Shown here: piece by piece, positions 49,101 through 61,297 of the stretch
Layout of the letters: each line of letters begins with the position of its first letter
Numbering within the stretch: position 1 is the stretch's first letter
Assembly: GCA_910574455.1 (NCBI GenBank)
Contig: CAJSYZ010000001.1
Span: forward strand, 4,013,424-4,077,423
DNA: 64,000 nt
Origin: Trichaptum fuscoviolaceum
Lineage: Eukaryota; Basidiomycota; Agaricomycetes; Hymenochaetales; Trichaptaceae
Direction of reading: 5' to 3'
Program-made: the position numbers and the translations under genes
The notes under the pieces: model-generated
What the model saw: only the letters and a program-made list of their open reading frames with translations
Databases searched by the model: none
Told to the model about the DNA's origin: nothing

Positions 49101-51485
49101 ATCGAGATATTGTGTAGGTTTGGCACGATACACCCAGAACCCATTGAACGAAATGGCTGCCCTGGGTCGGGACATTACCTTCATTCTCTTTGATGATAAC
49201 GCTCAACCATTGGTAAGTCATGTCGAGTTATTCGTATGCCCATTGATTAACGATACACCGTTCTTGTTCCCCTAGATTCCCCAAGAGAAACTCCTCATGG
49301 CATTAGAGCGTGCTCTAGTCGATGTTGTCAACAAGGTGGGCGTCGATATCAATCGCGCTGCCAATGATGAGTACTATGCGGCTTTGCTACCCTACGTCGC
49401 CGGACTGGGACCCCGAAAGGCTCAAGTACTTATTCGAAAAGTTGCGGCTCTGGTGAGTATCAAAGTTGTAAAGCTACTATTTACCTCTAACGCACAGCAA
49501 AGGGTGGAAATATCGTGAACCGCGAGCAATTCATCAAGTCAAGTATTCTGACGACTAGAATATTCATGAACGCGGCTGGATTCCTTCGTATTGCACAGGA
49601 TCCAGACTACAAGGAGCCAAAGAGCCGTAGTGGTATGCAAGACTACTCCATGTCGCCTGATCCTTTGGACAACACGCGGATACATCCTGAGGACTATGAG
49701 CTGGCCCGAAAGATGGCCACCGATGCTCTGGAGCTTGACGAGGAAGACGTGCACGATGAGCATCCGTCAGCAGTCGTTGCGCAAATCATGAAGGATGAGG
49801 ACAACGTTAAGAAACTGGACGAACTCAATCTGGACGAATTTGCTGTCAACATGTACGAGACGAACAACGACCTCAAACGTCACACTCTCAACGTCATCCG
49901 AGCTGAATTATTGAACCCCTTTGGAGAGCTCAGGCCACAGTTTGCAATGCCAGACGAGTGGGATGTGCTTACGATGCTCACTACTGAAACTGAACGGTCG
50001 CTCCGTGTGGGCTTTATAATAGCCGTCAAGGTTATGCGTATCGGGAAGAATTTTGTGGCTGTGAGGTTACCCAGTGGCATTGATGGAATAATCAACAACC
50101 AGTATCTAGCTGATGATCCTCCTGAAGATCCACTTGACATCGTCAGGAAAGAAATGACATTGCAAGGCGTCATAATCGATATCAAGTGGGATCTGAAGAA
50201 TGACAACTTTCAAGTCGAACTTTCTACGCGTCATTCGGACATATTAGTGGGAGATGAACAGTTGCGTGGCTATAAACCGGATGAATACTGGAACTACTCG
50301 CAGGCAGACCGTGACAGAGATGTATCAGAACGGAAAAAGCGTGCTCACGAGGAGACTGCGCGTCGGGTCATAAAGCATCCCAACTTCAAGAACTTCAACT
50401 CTGGTAAGGCGGAGGAGTTCCTGGCCAATCAACAGCCTGGTGAAGTGATCATCCGACCCTCCTCGAAGGGTTTCAATCACCTGGCTGTAACTTGGAAGGT
50501 TGCAGAGGATCTATACCAACACATAGGTGAGATATATGCCTCATTACATATATTGTTTTAACTCACTATACTATTTCAGACGTTGTTGAGACTCATATGG
50601 ACTTGACTGGGCAAACACTCGGACCTCTCAGCGTTGACGGGAAATATGAGTTTGCTGATCTGGATGAATTGATTGTGAATCACGTAAAGGCCATGTCACG
50701 GAGAGTTGAAGAACTCATGGCGCATGAAAAGTACAAGAAAACTGAAGATGAGCTACGTGAGTCAATGTCGAACGATTTGCTAAACTTTCCTAATATTTAT
50801 TTGTCAGACAAATTCCTGACTAGCTTTGTCGCTGCGAATCCGACAAAGAGTATATACGGCTTCACCCTGAATAGAAGGAAGCCTGGTCACTTTCATCTCT
50901 CTTTTCTTCCGAAGAAAGGATCGTCTATTCAGACTTGGGTAAATATTTTATTTTTCGATTGTACGGACTATTGACTAATATCCCCTTAGCCTGTTCGTGT
51001 TGCTCCAGAAGCTTATTATCTATTCGACGCCGCAGCTGCGGGTGTTTCCGAACTCTGCGATGCATTTAAAGTGCGGTATGTGCCTTACCATTTTACGAGA
51101 TAACACAGTTGTATAATTCATATCTCCATTTAGCTATCTACACGAGTCGCAGAATCTTGCTGCTGGTGGCGGCGCAGGAGCAGGCGGGAAGACCCCTTAC
51201 GGCGCTGGTCGTATGACACCTGGGTACGCAACACCGGGTCGCATGTCTGTACGTCGCGTACCTCGGACTCCCAATCCATACCCTGGCGCTCCCTCAGTAC
51301 ACTCTTCGGTTGCGGCCACGACGGGCTCAACTTATGGTGGCTCAACAGCGTACGGTGGGGCGAGTGCATACGGGTATCAGACGCCGCGGGCTGGTGCTCA
51401 ACCGCCAGCTCCAGGCCTCAACCCTCCGCGAGCTGCGGTGGTGCAAAATGCTGGATCGTCGAATTGGAACTCAGGATGGAGATAG
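46129..51485 (+). CDS. SPT6: Transcription elongation factor and histone chaperone Spt6
   Basis: Travels with RNA polymerase II and rebuilds nucleosomes behind it. About 1,500 residues. It opens with a long acidic region ([17 protein letters not shown], runs of Asp/Glu, [16 protein letters not shown]). Then the helix-turn-helix core ([32 protein letters not shown]), the YqgF-like domain ([31 protein letters not shown]), the HhH region ([18 protein letters not shown]), an S1 domain ([19 protein letters not shown]) and tandem SH2 domains ([35 protein letters not shown]). The tail is Gly/Tyr/Pro-rich ([16 protein letters not shown]), as in other fungal Spt6. The acidic N-terminus is the known binding face for histones and Spn1/Iws1. 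Confidence 0.96.
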
Positions 51486-54400
51486 CTGTACTTTTTTTCT
51501 ATTCATATGTCGCTTTTGCTTGTCGTGTCCGTTTTATCACCTCGTCTTCTTTGGCATATTTGCTTGTATCGCTTGCGCATGTAGACTGCTTATATTACAA
51601 TAAATTACAATCAGGAACACACAATCTAAATCAGTCTGCGCGATGCCCGAGCCTGTGTAATATGACTTATAGTCCGCGCTGTGATAATTCCTTGGCTCCC
51701 GGACGAACAACGAATCGTGGGCAGCTAGAAGGGCGGCGCGGACGATACCTTCAAATTAGCTTATATCTCAACCCCACGTCAAGAATCTCAGTAATAAGCT
51801 CAGTAATATGATCTCATAGCGAGTTTTACTGAATGGAGCATCGCATTCAAGTTATGAACCCAAGCTACAATTAGACCAAAGGCTTTGTAGCGGAACGAAC
51901 CCCGTCCCCTACCCCTTAATCAGCGCCACCTCTGAAGGTACTCGAACTATTTCTCAAACGCACTAACCGCCATCGCGCTAGCCAAGTGTATAAGCAAATA
52001 CATGGCCCACACGTGAAGCTGAGACACCAACAAAGCATATGTTCCTTGGGCGCCAGTGCAGTGTAGCATGGTGTACGGCCCGATCATTGGGATTGGGCGG
52101 AGATTGGTTGTCGATCATCCCAAACTGATTGACATTCTTCCCGGTTGGCTATTAATGGAGAGGAGGTAGATTCTTTTTAGTAATAGACTAAGTAGGTTCA
52201 ACCGTATTGGCTCAACTGCATGAAGGTTACTGGGAGGTAGCGAAGCTGGGACGATGGCGCCAGTGATTTAAAGTCGAAGGTGCTGGAAGGAGCGTAGGAA
52301 GGAGCGAAGTACTCCTCGGGTTTACAGTTACAAACCATCCCGAGCGTTACCACCCAAGTACCGTGGTACCTGATCGAAGACGGCACAAACTTCCCGAATT
52401 CGAGAAGATGCGAAATTCTTCCCGCATGAATAAAGAGGGGCAGACTCTTCCGTAGAAACTGTGACAAACATCGAGAAGGACGATACGGTCCAAACAGCTC
52501 AGATCCCGCATCCTGCGTCCGAGGACCACAGCTAGAGAAGATGAAGATGAAGACAGCGCCAACCACAAGAATGCCTGCGTTTCTTGTTTGATAAAGCTAG
52601 TTTTCGAAACAAAGGGCGGTATCGTATGTTCGATCCATTCCTGAAATGGTGAGATCAGTACATTTACCAGTCGCAGTCAGATATCGCCGGCGAGGGTTGT
52701 AGCAAGGGGGTGACGAGTTGGATGATAGAGGTGGCCACGATGCTTCCGACAGATGGTTTAGAGAAAGATCGTCCATGTACAGGGCGGATGTTTGATGTGT
52801 ATTCCTATAGAAAGTGCAACATCACAATAGAAGGTGATGAAGATGTTTTTAACCCCTACTCCTCGATATCGTAGCCTGCCTGATCAACTGGCGAAGATGT
52901 CGGGAGATTTGGTGGAAAAGAAAAGAAAAAAAGAGCGGTAGCTCGGGGATAGTAGACTGCGGAAAGAAGTGTTGGTCAGTGCACATATTACAAGAGAACA
53001 GCGCGCAAGCCCTGATCCTATCCCCTCGCTCAGAAGTGAAGCGCCTCAGCGACTGAATTCCACGAACCTACATCTCTGATAGACTGATATGTTTTCCATG
53101 CATTTTATTGATATCGCAACGCCCATTGTCGAAGGTTGATGTCTTCTATCCTTGCGAGGTAAAAACTAAATGGGCGTAGCACGCGAAGCGTCTGCGTCAG
53201 AAAATCGAAGCCCGCGGCGGGGAGGTTGATTGTTGTCATAAGAATCTTCCCCGGAAGTTCAAACATTTGTACGCCGGGAGTTAACAGCCACCGACTCCAA
53301 ACGCGACCGAAACCCTTACACAGTGCAGTCACAGCTGATCCTCGGTTGTAGCGCCGGATCGATATATGATCCTAGGCATGGTGTTCCCTAGACATCTCAT
53401 GACTCGAACATAGTACCCGTAAACCTGATTGCATGAAAACCTAGATAAGTATAGGCGACTACTCGGACGAGCATTATCCGACACCGCCTGGTCATGTTAA
53501 GAGTCAAGTCCTCTCAGGAGTTTTGCTTGATTGAAAGGCGAGTCAGGAGGCCTTGCACTGCGGGGCGCCCAAGTATCATTTAGAAGTATTCTGCGTGTGT
53601 ATGAGAGTGCGCCTTGTGGATTTGCTGTGCTTGCGCTTTCTTCGCTGCAGAAACTTGGGCGAGTCACCAAAAGCCATGATCCTCTCACAACGAAGCACAG
53701 AAGTTGGTATAGATAGGTAGGCCCAGGGTACTGAGATTGGTGAGGCGGTGGTTGGGAGCAAACACACGGGCTGCTGAGTCATGTGTGCTATTACGAAAAC
53801 GAGCGTGGGAATTCTGCTTCAAGTTAACGGGGAAGGTCTAATTGCACAATCCATCCAACAAACATTATTCTGTTCATTAAACACAAACTCTCTGGTACGG
53901 ATCTCCTGCCCGAGTTGCCATGGACAAGACAAGCAGCCTGCAAGTTACAGCATAACGCTTCTTTTATGGGTCATCTTCGCGCGAAACATACTCCCGGCTG
54001 CGAGCACGTTTATCTGTCATCTGATGCAATATCCTAAATCAAGGCGGACACTTTCGTTGCAATGTTCCATCCGTCTTCGACGATGCGATGCGGGTGTGGC
54101 GTGTCGAGGAAAGATAGTGATTTGTGGGGGAAATCATATGTTCGGCGGCTGGTGTACTCCCAACAGATATCAGGTCACGGAGTCGGCGAAGTGTGAGTGT
54201 GTGCTTTCAAGTTCTTACTCAGTTCTCGTTCATCCCGCAAAGGGATCATTTATTCAATAGGCAGAGAAATACAAGCAGACATGTCAGCAGCACGAACGGC
54301 GGAAGAAAGATGTCCTCTACCAGCAAAGGGTCGCCGTTCGCAAAGATTATTTCACATGAAGTAATTCAAAATCATCAAATCTCCCGACACACGGAGATCC

Positions 54401-55235
54401 TGTCATTAATGCCGACTCGAGGCCGATGTCAGTTGGTTGTGTTGTGCGTCCGCAAGCGTGACTGCGAAGATTAAACGGGATTCAGGCCATCCCGGGAGGA
54501 AAGACATTAGTACGAACAGTGACTTCGCCTTGTTTCACGCTCAAGACCTCGGTCACTGTGGGTTAAGAAATATGTGGATTATACGCGAATGAATGGCTGT
54601 TTACTGTAAGCTCCGTCTCCATCGCACTGCAATGTGACTGTCTAACGTTTACCATCAATTGCGAACAGATACCTGTCTTCTTCCAAATTAGGAAGGTGCT
54701 CTCCAAAGCCCAAGTTAACGAAAGATCGACCTAATCCTTGCACTCACCTTCGTTGAAGTCTATTTTCCAAGTTCTGGATCCGGTGATGAACATTCGAAAG
54801 CGAAGTAAAGATGGGTACTTTCTTCGACATCTTTACCCCTCGCTGCTCTTATATCATAACAATCCCGGCGATCTAGAAAGTGTCCGCAAGCGTTGCCGTG
54901 CAGCAACGCGGTATACACACGATTCACCGGTGCGACTGGCTGCTCCTTTTCTATAGCCATAGCTGACTGAAGGCACTCCGATAGCATCAAACATCTTTTC
55001 TTCTGGATCACTCAGACATATTCGTATGTTAGCCCCAGTTCAACCAGATCTGTACTCTACGGCATCTGACGGCAGACTGGGACACTGCTTGCCGAGCTTA
55101 AATTTGTGCAGGCGGTGCTGACCTCTGCGTCCTGATTTCATTTCCAGGAAAATGAAATCAGCCTGTTAGGTACATCAAGAATCCTCAGTGATCCAATTCC
55201 AATCTTGACTTGCGCCTTCTACTCTCTCACTATAT
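51486..55235. other. 3.7-kb gene-poor region
   Basis: No supported protein gene. Open frames up to 159 codons occur on both strands (for example 52198-52566 minus, 53781-54260 plus), but none has a family likeness or clear splice pattern. Two things stand out: a tRNA-like stretch near 51890-51990 (minus) and a copy of the motif CTTCAAGTTAA at 53817-53827, the only one not next to a recognised gene. It may hold a noncoding RNA or the long upstream region of the second zinc-cluster gene. Confidence 0.4.
51891..51990 (-). repeat. tRNA-like sequence, possible tRNA-derived element
   Basis: On the minus strand TAGCGCGATGGCGGTTAGTG looks like a tRNA D-arm/A box with a pairing GCGC/GTGC stem. TAGTTCGAGTACC and, further on, GGGTTCGTTCC resemble B boxes. 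The anticodon and acceptor stems do not fold cleanly, so this is not a normal tRNA. A tRNA-derived SINE or tRNA relic is possible. Confidence 0.25.
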
Positions 55236-55512
55236 ATGAGCGGAGATGTGCTGGTAAGTCCTCGTAACCCCTTCGATCACCAGAATCGTAGTTCCTGAAG
55301 TGTTGTAATTTCACTGATCTCCCCAGAGTCTGAGAGTGTTTTTCACGATGCTCGACTTTGAAATCACCGCTGTCATAATCGAGGAGTACAGAAGTGCGTG
55401 TCGCGGCGGGGACCCTGCCACACGACCAGAGAAAAGATTAGATCACTACGTTCACCGTGATGCAATTGAGAATAAAGTGTCGATCATGATCGCACAGCAA
55501 CTCGGCAACTAG
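55236..55512 (+). CDS. Possible spliced small protein (67 residues), unknown
   Basis: Exon 1 (55236-55253) encodes MSGDVL and ends at a perfect GTAAGT donor; a 73-nt intron with CTGAT branch and CTCCCCAG acceptor leads to exon 2 (55327-55512), which stays open to a TAG: SLRVFFTMLDFEITAVIIEE, then RGGDPATRPEKRLDHYVHRD, ending MIAQQLGN. The coding look (mixed charged and hydrophobic residues) and the good splice sites support it; the short length and an ATG inside a TATATATG run argue against it. No family recognised. It lies 400 bp upstream of the second zinc-cluster gene and may be part of its leader. Confidence 0.3.
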
Positions 55513-55914
55513 AAAACCACACCATTGTGGAAGTTATGTCCGCAATTCTGTTCCTTTTCCCATCTCCCCGCTTGGTGCAATCAATCCCAGATGCTGCGTG
55601 TGCAGATGGCCGGCGCTTGTTACGTATATTCTGTGGGGAAGTCTGATATACTCGATATCATATATGGTCATGAGCAGTGCAAGTGTCCGAATTAGATGAA
55701 GGGGGTGGCCAAGGTCCACTGGCATGCCTCGTGCAGGTAGACATTAGTACTGTACAGCCGCATAGTACTAGTATTACACAAACGAACACGGTCCGGGCTT
55801 CGAAACCTAGGAGAGATATAAGTATCGGACACCTCCCATCGATCATGCACAAACCTGAAAGCTCAAGCGCAGTCTTGCAGAGATACTCGAAAAACCAGCT
55901 TTGTCGCCACCATC

Positions 55915-57007
55915 ATGCACCGCAGCACCACCTCCAGCGCTACCTCGCGCACCTCCAGCTCGTCTGCCTACCGCACCCACTCGCAGAATGACATAGCTTC
56001 GATGCGTGCAGGACGAAACTTGCATCCCTGCGCCGCGTGCGCACAAAAGAAGACGAAGGTACGGTCAGGCTCAACCATATATCAACTTCTTTGTACACAT
56101 ACCGTTTTTGCTTAATACCTTCCATATATTACAGTGCGTCATTGTTAATGAGGCCCCTAGGCTTTGCGAGTCTTGTAAGAGGGCAGGAGAGCCCCAGTGC
56201 CCCATCCATGTCCCGTGGCAAACGGTACGGGAGATGGTAGGTGTTACTTCACAGATGGTAAGTCCAGTTATATTTAGACATATGCAATTTGCTGTGCTCA
56301 CTATCGATTCTTCTTTACTTCTAGCATAGTGTATCTACGCAAAGAGGCCAGATGTCCGGCTTCGAACCCACAAGCCCTATGCCCTATGGTTTTGATATCC
56401 CCGCTTCTCCGGGAGGCATGTACAGCCTCGGACAAGGAGTGCCGCTGGACTTCGCTCAGCAGTGCGTATAATTATCACAATCATTCCGCGTTCGTGATTG
56501 TTTTACTCATGCAAGTGTATTATGTGTTTCTATTGGATCAGGACGCCCAACGGCCATCAGTATTCTGTGCCATCGACGAACCTTCGACATCTTGATTCCA
56601 GCACATTGTCCCCGTCCTCGTCCTCCTGGGGCATGTCAGCGGGCTTGGCGGATCCAGGTTCGAGCCAGTTCGGCTTGGGCCTTGTCTCAGCAGACGGACT
56701 TTCTCCGCAAGCATACAGCGGTAATACCTATGCATCTCTGCCCCCTCAGGGCAGCCATCACAGTCGAGGCACGTCTGGCAACGCGAACATGCACGGAATG
56801 CTGCCGTCTTCTGGGCACGTGAGCGCATATGAACTTGCATATCCGAGAAACTCGGCCGGCTATGCACCCTTCCCAAGCCCAACCTCCTCGGCAACCCCAA
56901 CCTCTCCTGTACCTCACTCGCAATCTTACGTATACTCTGGTAGTCAGTCTAACTTGTCGCGATCACCGACCGCGTACCCTCCACAATACTGGTCAGGCGC
57001 GATGTAG
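55915..57007 (+). CDS. Small Zn(II)2Cys6 zinc-cluster regulator (B)
   Basis: Predicted DNA-binding regulator of 289 residues in four exons (55915-56058, 56135-56257, 56325-56461, 56542-57007). A Ser/Thr-rich start (MHRSTTSSATSRTSSSSAYR) leads to the zinc cluster at residues 39-70: PCAACAQKKTKC then LCESCKRAGEPQC, spacing C-x2-C-x6-C-x9-C-x2-C-x7-C. A phase-0 intron sits exactly before the third cysteine. The rest is low-complexity, rich in Ser, Gly, Tyr and Pro (SPMPYGFDIPASPGG, QSYVYSGSQSNLSRS) and ends YPPQYWSGAM; no other domain. Shares cysteine spacing and intron position with the gene at 21.3 kb. A GATATAAG-type box stands about 95-105 bp upstream. Confidence 0.75.
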
Positions 57008-59847
57008 TCCTCAGAAGATTATGACGCTCTCAAAGGTAAATGTCTATCGGTCTACGATTTTGAACATCGGCTTACTCAAAATAGGATTTACTTCTTTCAA
57101 AAGGGTACCTCTATGTATTGATACTATTGTGAGATCGCAATAATGCCTCGCATGGCTAGCGCTTGCGGTAGTACACTAAAGTTAGAGAAGGACGAGTACA
57201 TACAAGGTTACATAAGGTATGCCTCTGGCAACCTAATTAATGTGTAGGTATATAGGTTGAAGGTGTATTTAGTTATTCCATAACACCGTATGCACGCATG
57301 TCTCTTCATCATATGTTCTACTTAGTGTTTAAGACAATCCAATACTATATTTATCCACTACACCTTCAAGCTATGCCAGTGCTTCGCAAGATCTCCTGAA
57401 CCCTGTCGATCCTCTTGACCCTGATCGATCGTACGTTGCGGACAAACGTCAGGGACCCCTGTGACTTTGCTCTACTGCATCCAACTGTTCCACAGAGAAG
57501 AGGTCGACGAATGCGGGAGGGGCGACCTAGATGCAGCCTGCACATCCTGAGGTCTCATGCCCCCATTATACCCATCTCTCCTGATGTTTGAACACCGAAA
57601 TTATAAGCTCCGCCTGGAACTTGGATGCTGGCGGCTTATAAGCTCGCACTCGCAATGTCCTTCTCTGCCCGGACTGCCTCTCTCGTCCCCTCACATGCTC
57701 CTCTCTGTCTCTCTTCCGTCCACTACTACAGGATGAACACGTTCCACCACTACCTTCGTCGATCCTAGATGCCAGTGCGATGCTGTGCGGTATGGAGACT
57801 TTTGCACCTCGTGGTTCATTAGCATCGACTGTTACACGAGTGGGGAGCATGGGGCAAGCCTAGGTGTCTGATGATCGTCAGTTTTCTCTTATCATGCTAT
57901 GACGGTAACGTTAGTCAGGGTATTCGATACCTTTGAGAACATGATCGCCACTACCCCGTAGTAAGCCATTAGGTATACCGCACGATAACCTTCTCCAGTA
58001 CGGCACGTCAAGCATGCACGATGGTCGGAGTCCATCTGTAAGAACTTGCTCGACAGCTGCATTGTTTCCTCGGACTTAACTGCTCTTTAGAGTGAGCACT
58101 GCGTGTGCGGGACGTAATATTGGCACTGTGGGTACTTCAAGCCAGCATTGTCCTCGTCGCGATGGGATCTGCGACGCAACCAATAGAATCTAAACCATCG
58201 GCGGAGGAAATTAATTAAATCTTGAGCATTTCGGGCACAATGGGAATGTATCACGGTGCTGGAAGCTGGTTAGGATACCGACATGCCGGCGAGATCTTCC
58301 TCGATCGATCTGCAGCAGGAGACAATTTGAGCCAATGACCAGAGAAACGGCAATGGCGTCGCTACTTATGAAGGCAAAGATTGATCGCCCAAGTCTTCTT
58401 ATTCCCTTTAGACTTATTGGAAGTAAACTAAATAAGTATGGGTTCGGATAAGATAATATTTCGTGACGCACATTGGTCTGGCCTGGACGACTTAGTGAGG
58501 GGCCCCCGGGAACGGTAGCTAGTAGCTTAACTCCGCGCAAGCCTATTCCTTTCGCAAACATATTTAGTCGTGGATGGGATCATTATATTCTGACAAGGCG
58601 CTCAGCGTATTTCTGGAGTTAGAAAGTATTTAATATTGGGCTGATAAGAAGACGTATATCCGTTTAAGTAGATAGCCGACTCACTCGTCGCTTTCTTTAG
58701 CGCATTGGTGATCGTTCGTCGGCTGAGTCCAGGGAGACGGCGCATAGGCGCTGAATATCAGTTTGGTCCGTCAGTGGGGACTGCAAGAAGAGGGAGACGA
58801 GCTCCACCCATTCGATTGGATGCTGTTTGCCTTTTAGTATCTGGATTGAGCAGACAGCGACGTGATCTGCAGGGTCGATGGGTCATTGAATAAGAGTTAG
58901 TAATTGGGAAAGGCATGCTTTGCTCACCTCCGCTTTTGCCGCGTAGAATACCGAAATCACGGTCTCACAGATCAATACCCAGGGTGGAAGCGCAACAAAC
59001 GTAACTGCTGCTTTACTCTGCCTCGATCATCAATGATAGTCGTGAATGTCAATGTTGTAGCTTTGTGATATAGAGAAGAACGACGTGCTCCAGGTGTCTA
59101 GTTGGTAAACCTGGTGTAGAAATTGGGGTTATGGTAAGAAATTATACCTCGAAATGCAAGCTTGGTGTTCTGTGGACACGAGTTGTAACCCAGCTTTCAG
59201 TATGAAATCGTATCGTCGTGACAGAGCGTCCACTGTATGGTGATTCTGAGGCTCGATGTGGAAGTCAGCATCAGGGTTGTTAGGTAACAGCACCACACAA
59301 ATTGCAAGGATGAGGAAGCGCTGATATCACTTTCATGGTGATATTCCTGAGGGCAACAAGAGGTTGAGAATCATCAGGATGGACAGTCGCCCCAATCTAC
59401 CTATTTCTTATCTGATCAGCATTAACAATTTGTTCGCACCTCTCCGTGGGCTGAATAGGTTTTGGCGTACTTGCAAAATCAACACGCTCAGTCATCGACG
59501 CTCAATAGCTAACTACTACTCGTAGTTGCTGTACTTGTGGATAACTGGGTTCGCGTTGAATTAGAGCATGTCCATCGTAGCCAAATACTAGGTTACGTTT
59601 ACCAATTTAGTCCGCGACCATCGTAGCGAAAATACGTCACTGTAGTTGACCCTTGTTCGTCCGGTCATTCTTAGATGTCCGGTCTTGAAGCCAGCGTGAC
59701 AGTCCTTTAATGTATACCTTTCCTAGGATATACCTGAATATATTCTGCAGCGATGTATGCAATGCAATATATCCGTTGGAGTTCACGGGGACCCGAGCGA
59801 GCAAGAATGGTACACAAAACATTGTTGTTGAATAATCGACTGTGACA
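57008..59847. other. 2.8-kb gene-poor region
   Basis: No supported gene. The first ~200 bp should be the regulator's 3' UTR. Minus-strand open frames at 57566-57850 and 58211-58561 have no recognisable family, start context or splicing. No transposon ends, tandem repeats or tRNA found by eye. Confidence 0.45.
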
Positions 59848-59863
59848 CTACCGAAGGGCATAC
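59848..59863 (-). other. 16-nt terminal coding micro-exon of NTM1
   Basis: Encodes the last base of a Leu codon, then YALR and TAG, matching the conserved end of the family. The preceding intron (59864-59922) starts GTAAGC, has a CTGAC branch and ends CACCTAG. Confidence 0.7.
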
Positions 59864-60920
59864 CTAGGTGGCAACAGCGGGTCAGCGCGAAGTTATATTC
59901 TGACTCCGACTCTGATGCTTACAGGTTAACAGGATATAAGCCCTCAGGGAAACCAAGTTGCAGTTCCTCCTTTATCAGCTCAAGCCCTGCATCATCAAAA
60001 ATCTTCTTCCAAGCTAGGTCACTCCTTTGATAGCATGGGCACGATTAGCAAGATATTAAACCAATTATTAATCAGTGCTTACCTAGTCACACTGCTGTCC
60101 TGCTCATCGAAGACCGTCCTCGGCGCTCCCTGCTCAGAGCAGGTGTTCTCCTTCACAACAATGAGGCCTTCGAAATCACCCGTGCCCTTTTTGACCGAAC
60201 GTAGGGATTCTTTAGCCCTCTTCAAGAATGCGACGAGGTCCTCGTCAGATAAATGACCTAGGCACCATTGGCACCAGACCACATCGAAGCCAGAGGAAGA
60301 GTCATCTTGATCTTCGGGAGGGTTATAGCCGACGCGTCCCAAGATCTTGTAGTTTTCAGCTGAAATGGGCTTCTTAGGATCGAATTCCTGCAACGTGCTT
60401 TGGACTACTGTCACGCTCTTCTGCGCGTCCTTTACGCCTTTCCATTCACCCGAGACGTGCTCGGAAGCGGATACGCGTATGTAGGCTTCATTGACGAAGT
60501 GATCGACGGGCTCGAGAAGGACAACATCTTGGAGGAGATGCAGAAGCACAGACGAAGTGACCCGTCCGATTCCGGCACCGACATCCACCGCTCGGGTGCG
60601 GCGTGTGAGGACCTGCGGTTCGAGTGGGCGTATTGCAGAGGGAACGGTCGATAGTTGTGGCAGTAGAGAAAGAAGGAATTTCCGGGAGGTTAAGGCATCG
60701 ACTCGAGGGAGTGTCTATGGCGAGTGTGCAAAAAATTGAATACAGATATATATCAGATCAAGCAGCACAAACCCCGGAGCCAAAGCCACCTTCGAAATGT
60801 AGATCAGCAGCAATACCTTGAATAATGACAACAATGCGCACCTAGAACTCCATCAAGGCTTGCAGGTTGTGACTTCCAGTAGTCAAGGCCATCTTGTACG
60901 TTCGGAGCTTTGGTCTGCAT
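59848..60920 (-). CDS. NTM1: Alpha-N-terminal protein methyltransferase 1
   Basis: SAM-dependent enzyme that methylates the N-terminal amine of proteins starting Met-(Ala/Pro/Ser)-Pro-Lys after Met removal (animal NTMT1, yeast Tae1). About 285 residues. Splicing gives YWKSQPASLDGVLGGFGSG and TLPRVDALTSRKFLLSLLPQ, then the SAM motif RAVDVGAGIGRVTSSVLLHL, DVVLLEPVDHFVNEA, FDVVWCQWCLGHLSDEDLVA, LIVVKENTC, VFDEQDSSVTRSDLAWKKIF and the end FPEGLYPVNLYALR. The family-typical YALR end depends on a 16-nt last exon (59848-59863) after a 59-nt intron, and the GGFGSG loop on a 17-nt exon (60773-60789). If the last intron were kept the protein would stop after PVNL at 59919. Divergent from CSM3. Confidence 0.9.
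60773..60789 (-). other. 17-nt internal micro-exon of NTM1
   Basis: Encodes (G)GFGSG between introns of 52 nt (ends TTCGAAG) and 58 nt (begins GTTTGT, ends GCCATAG). Skipping it would break the frame and remove the conserved Gly-Gly loop. Confidence 0.7.
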
Positions 60921-61297
60921 GTTGATCAACGTCGGCTGAGTACTATGGTCTGCTCACCACTTCTCGAACGTGGATGTCTTCGACTCTAGTCACTGTCCTT
61001 TTATACAAGACTGAAGGCCTACTTGCCACCAATCAATTTGATCAAACAAGAATAGGCGAAGAATAATGCCTGACGATTCGTTATGGGGAAATCTTAATCA
61101 GGGTCCGATTTAAGCGCCTGAAAAAGATGTCGGACTTTAAAATGCGTGTCTACTCCGCGTTCGACGCGTCGCGTCGTGCGTTTCATACGTTCTTGCACAG
61201 CTCGACGCGCCCATACTACAACACCCAGCCTGGCACGATCAATAATCGCTTTCCCCCCTGTTTTACCTCTTTCTTGTTCTAAGGCTTGACATACGGA
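60921..61297. promoter_or_regulatory. Divergent promoter NTM1 / CSM3 with MluI boxes
   Basis: GACGCGTCG at 61163-61171 and a half-match GACGCGCC at about 61204-61211 lie 85-135 bp before CSM3. In yeasts ACGCGT binds MBF and drives S-phase genes, which suits a replication-fork protein; regulation here is inferred. Confidence 0.5.

Noticed and set aside
52198..52568. 122-codon minus-strand frame in the gene-poor region
   Set aside because: No recognisable motif and no neighbouring exon; chance length for this base composition.
59864..59922. NTM1 ending at the TAA at 59919 (PVNL)
   Set aside because: A 59-nt consensus intron restores the family-typical YALR end, so the short form is probably unspliced RNA.
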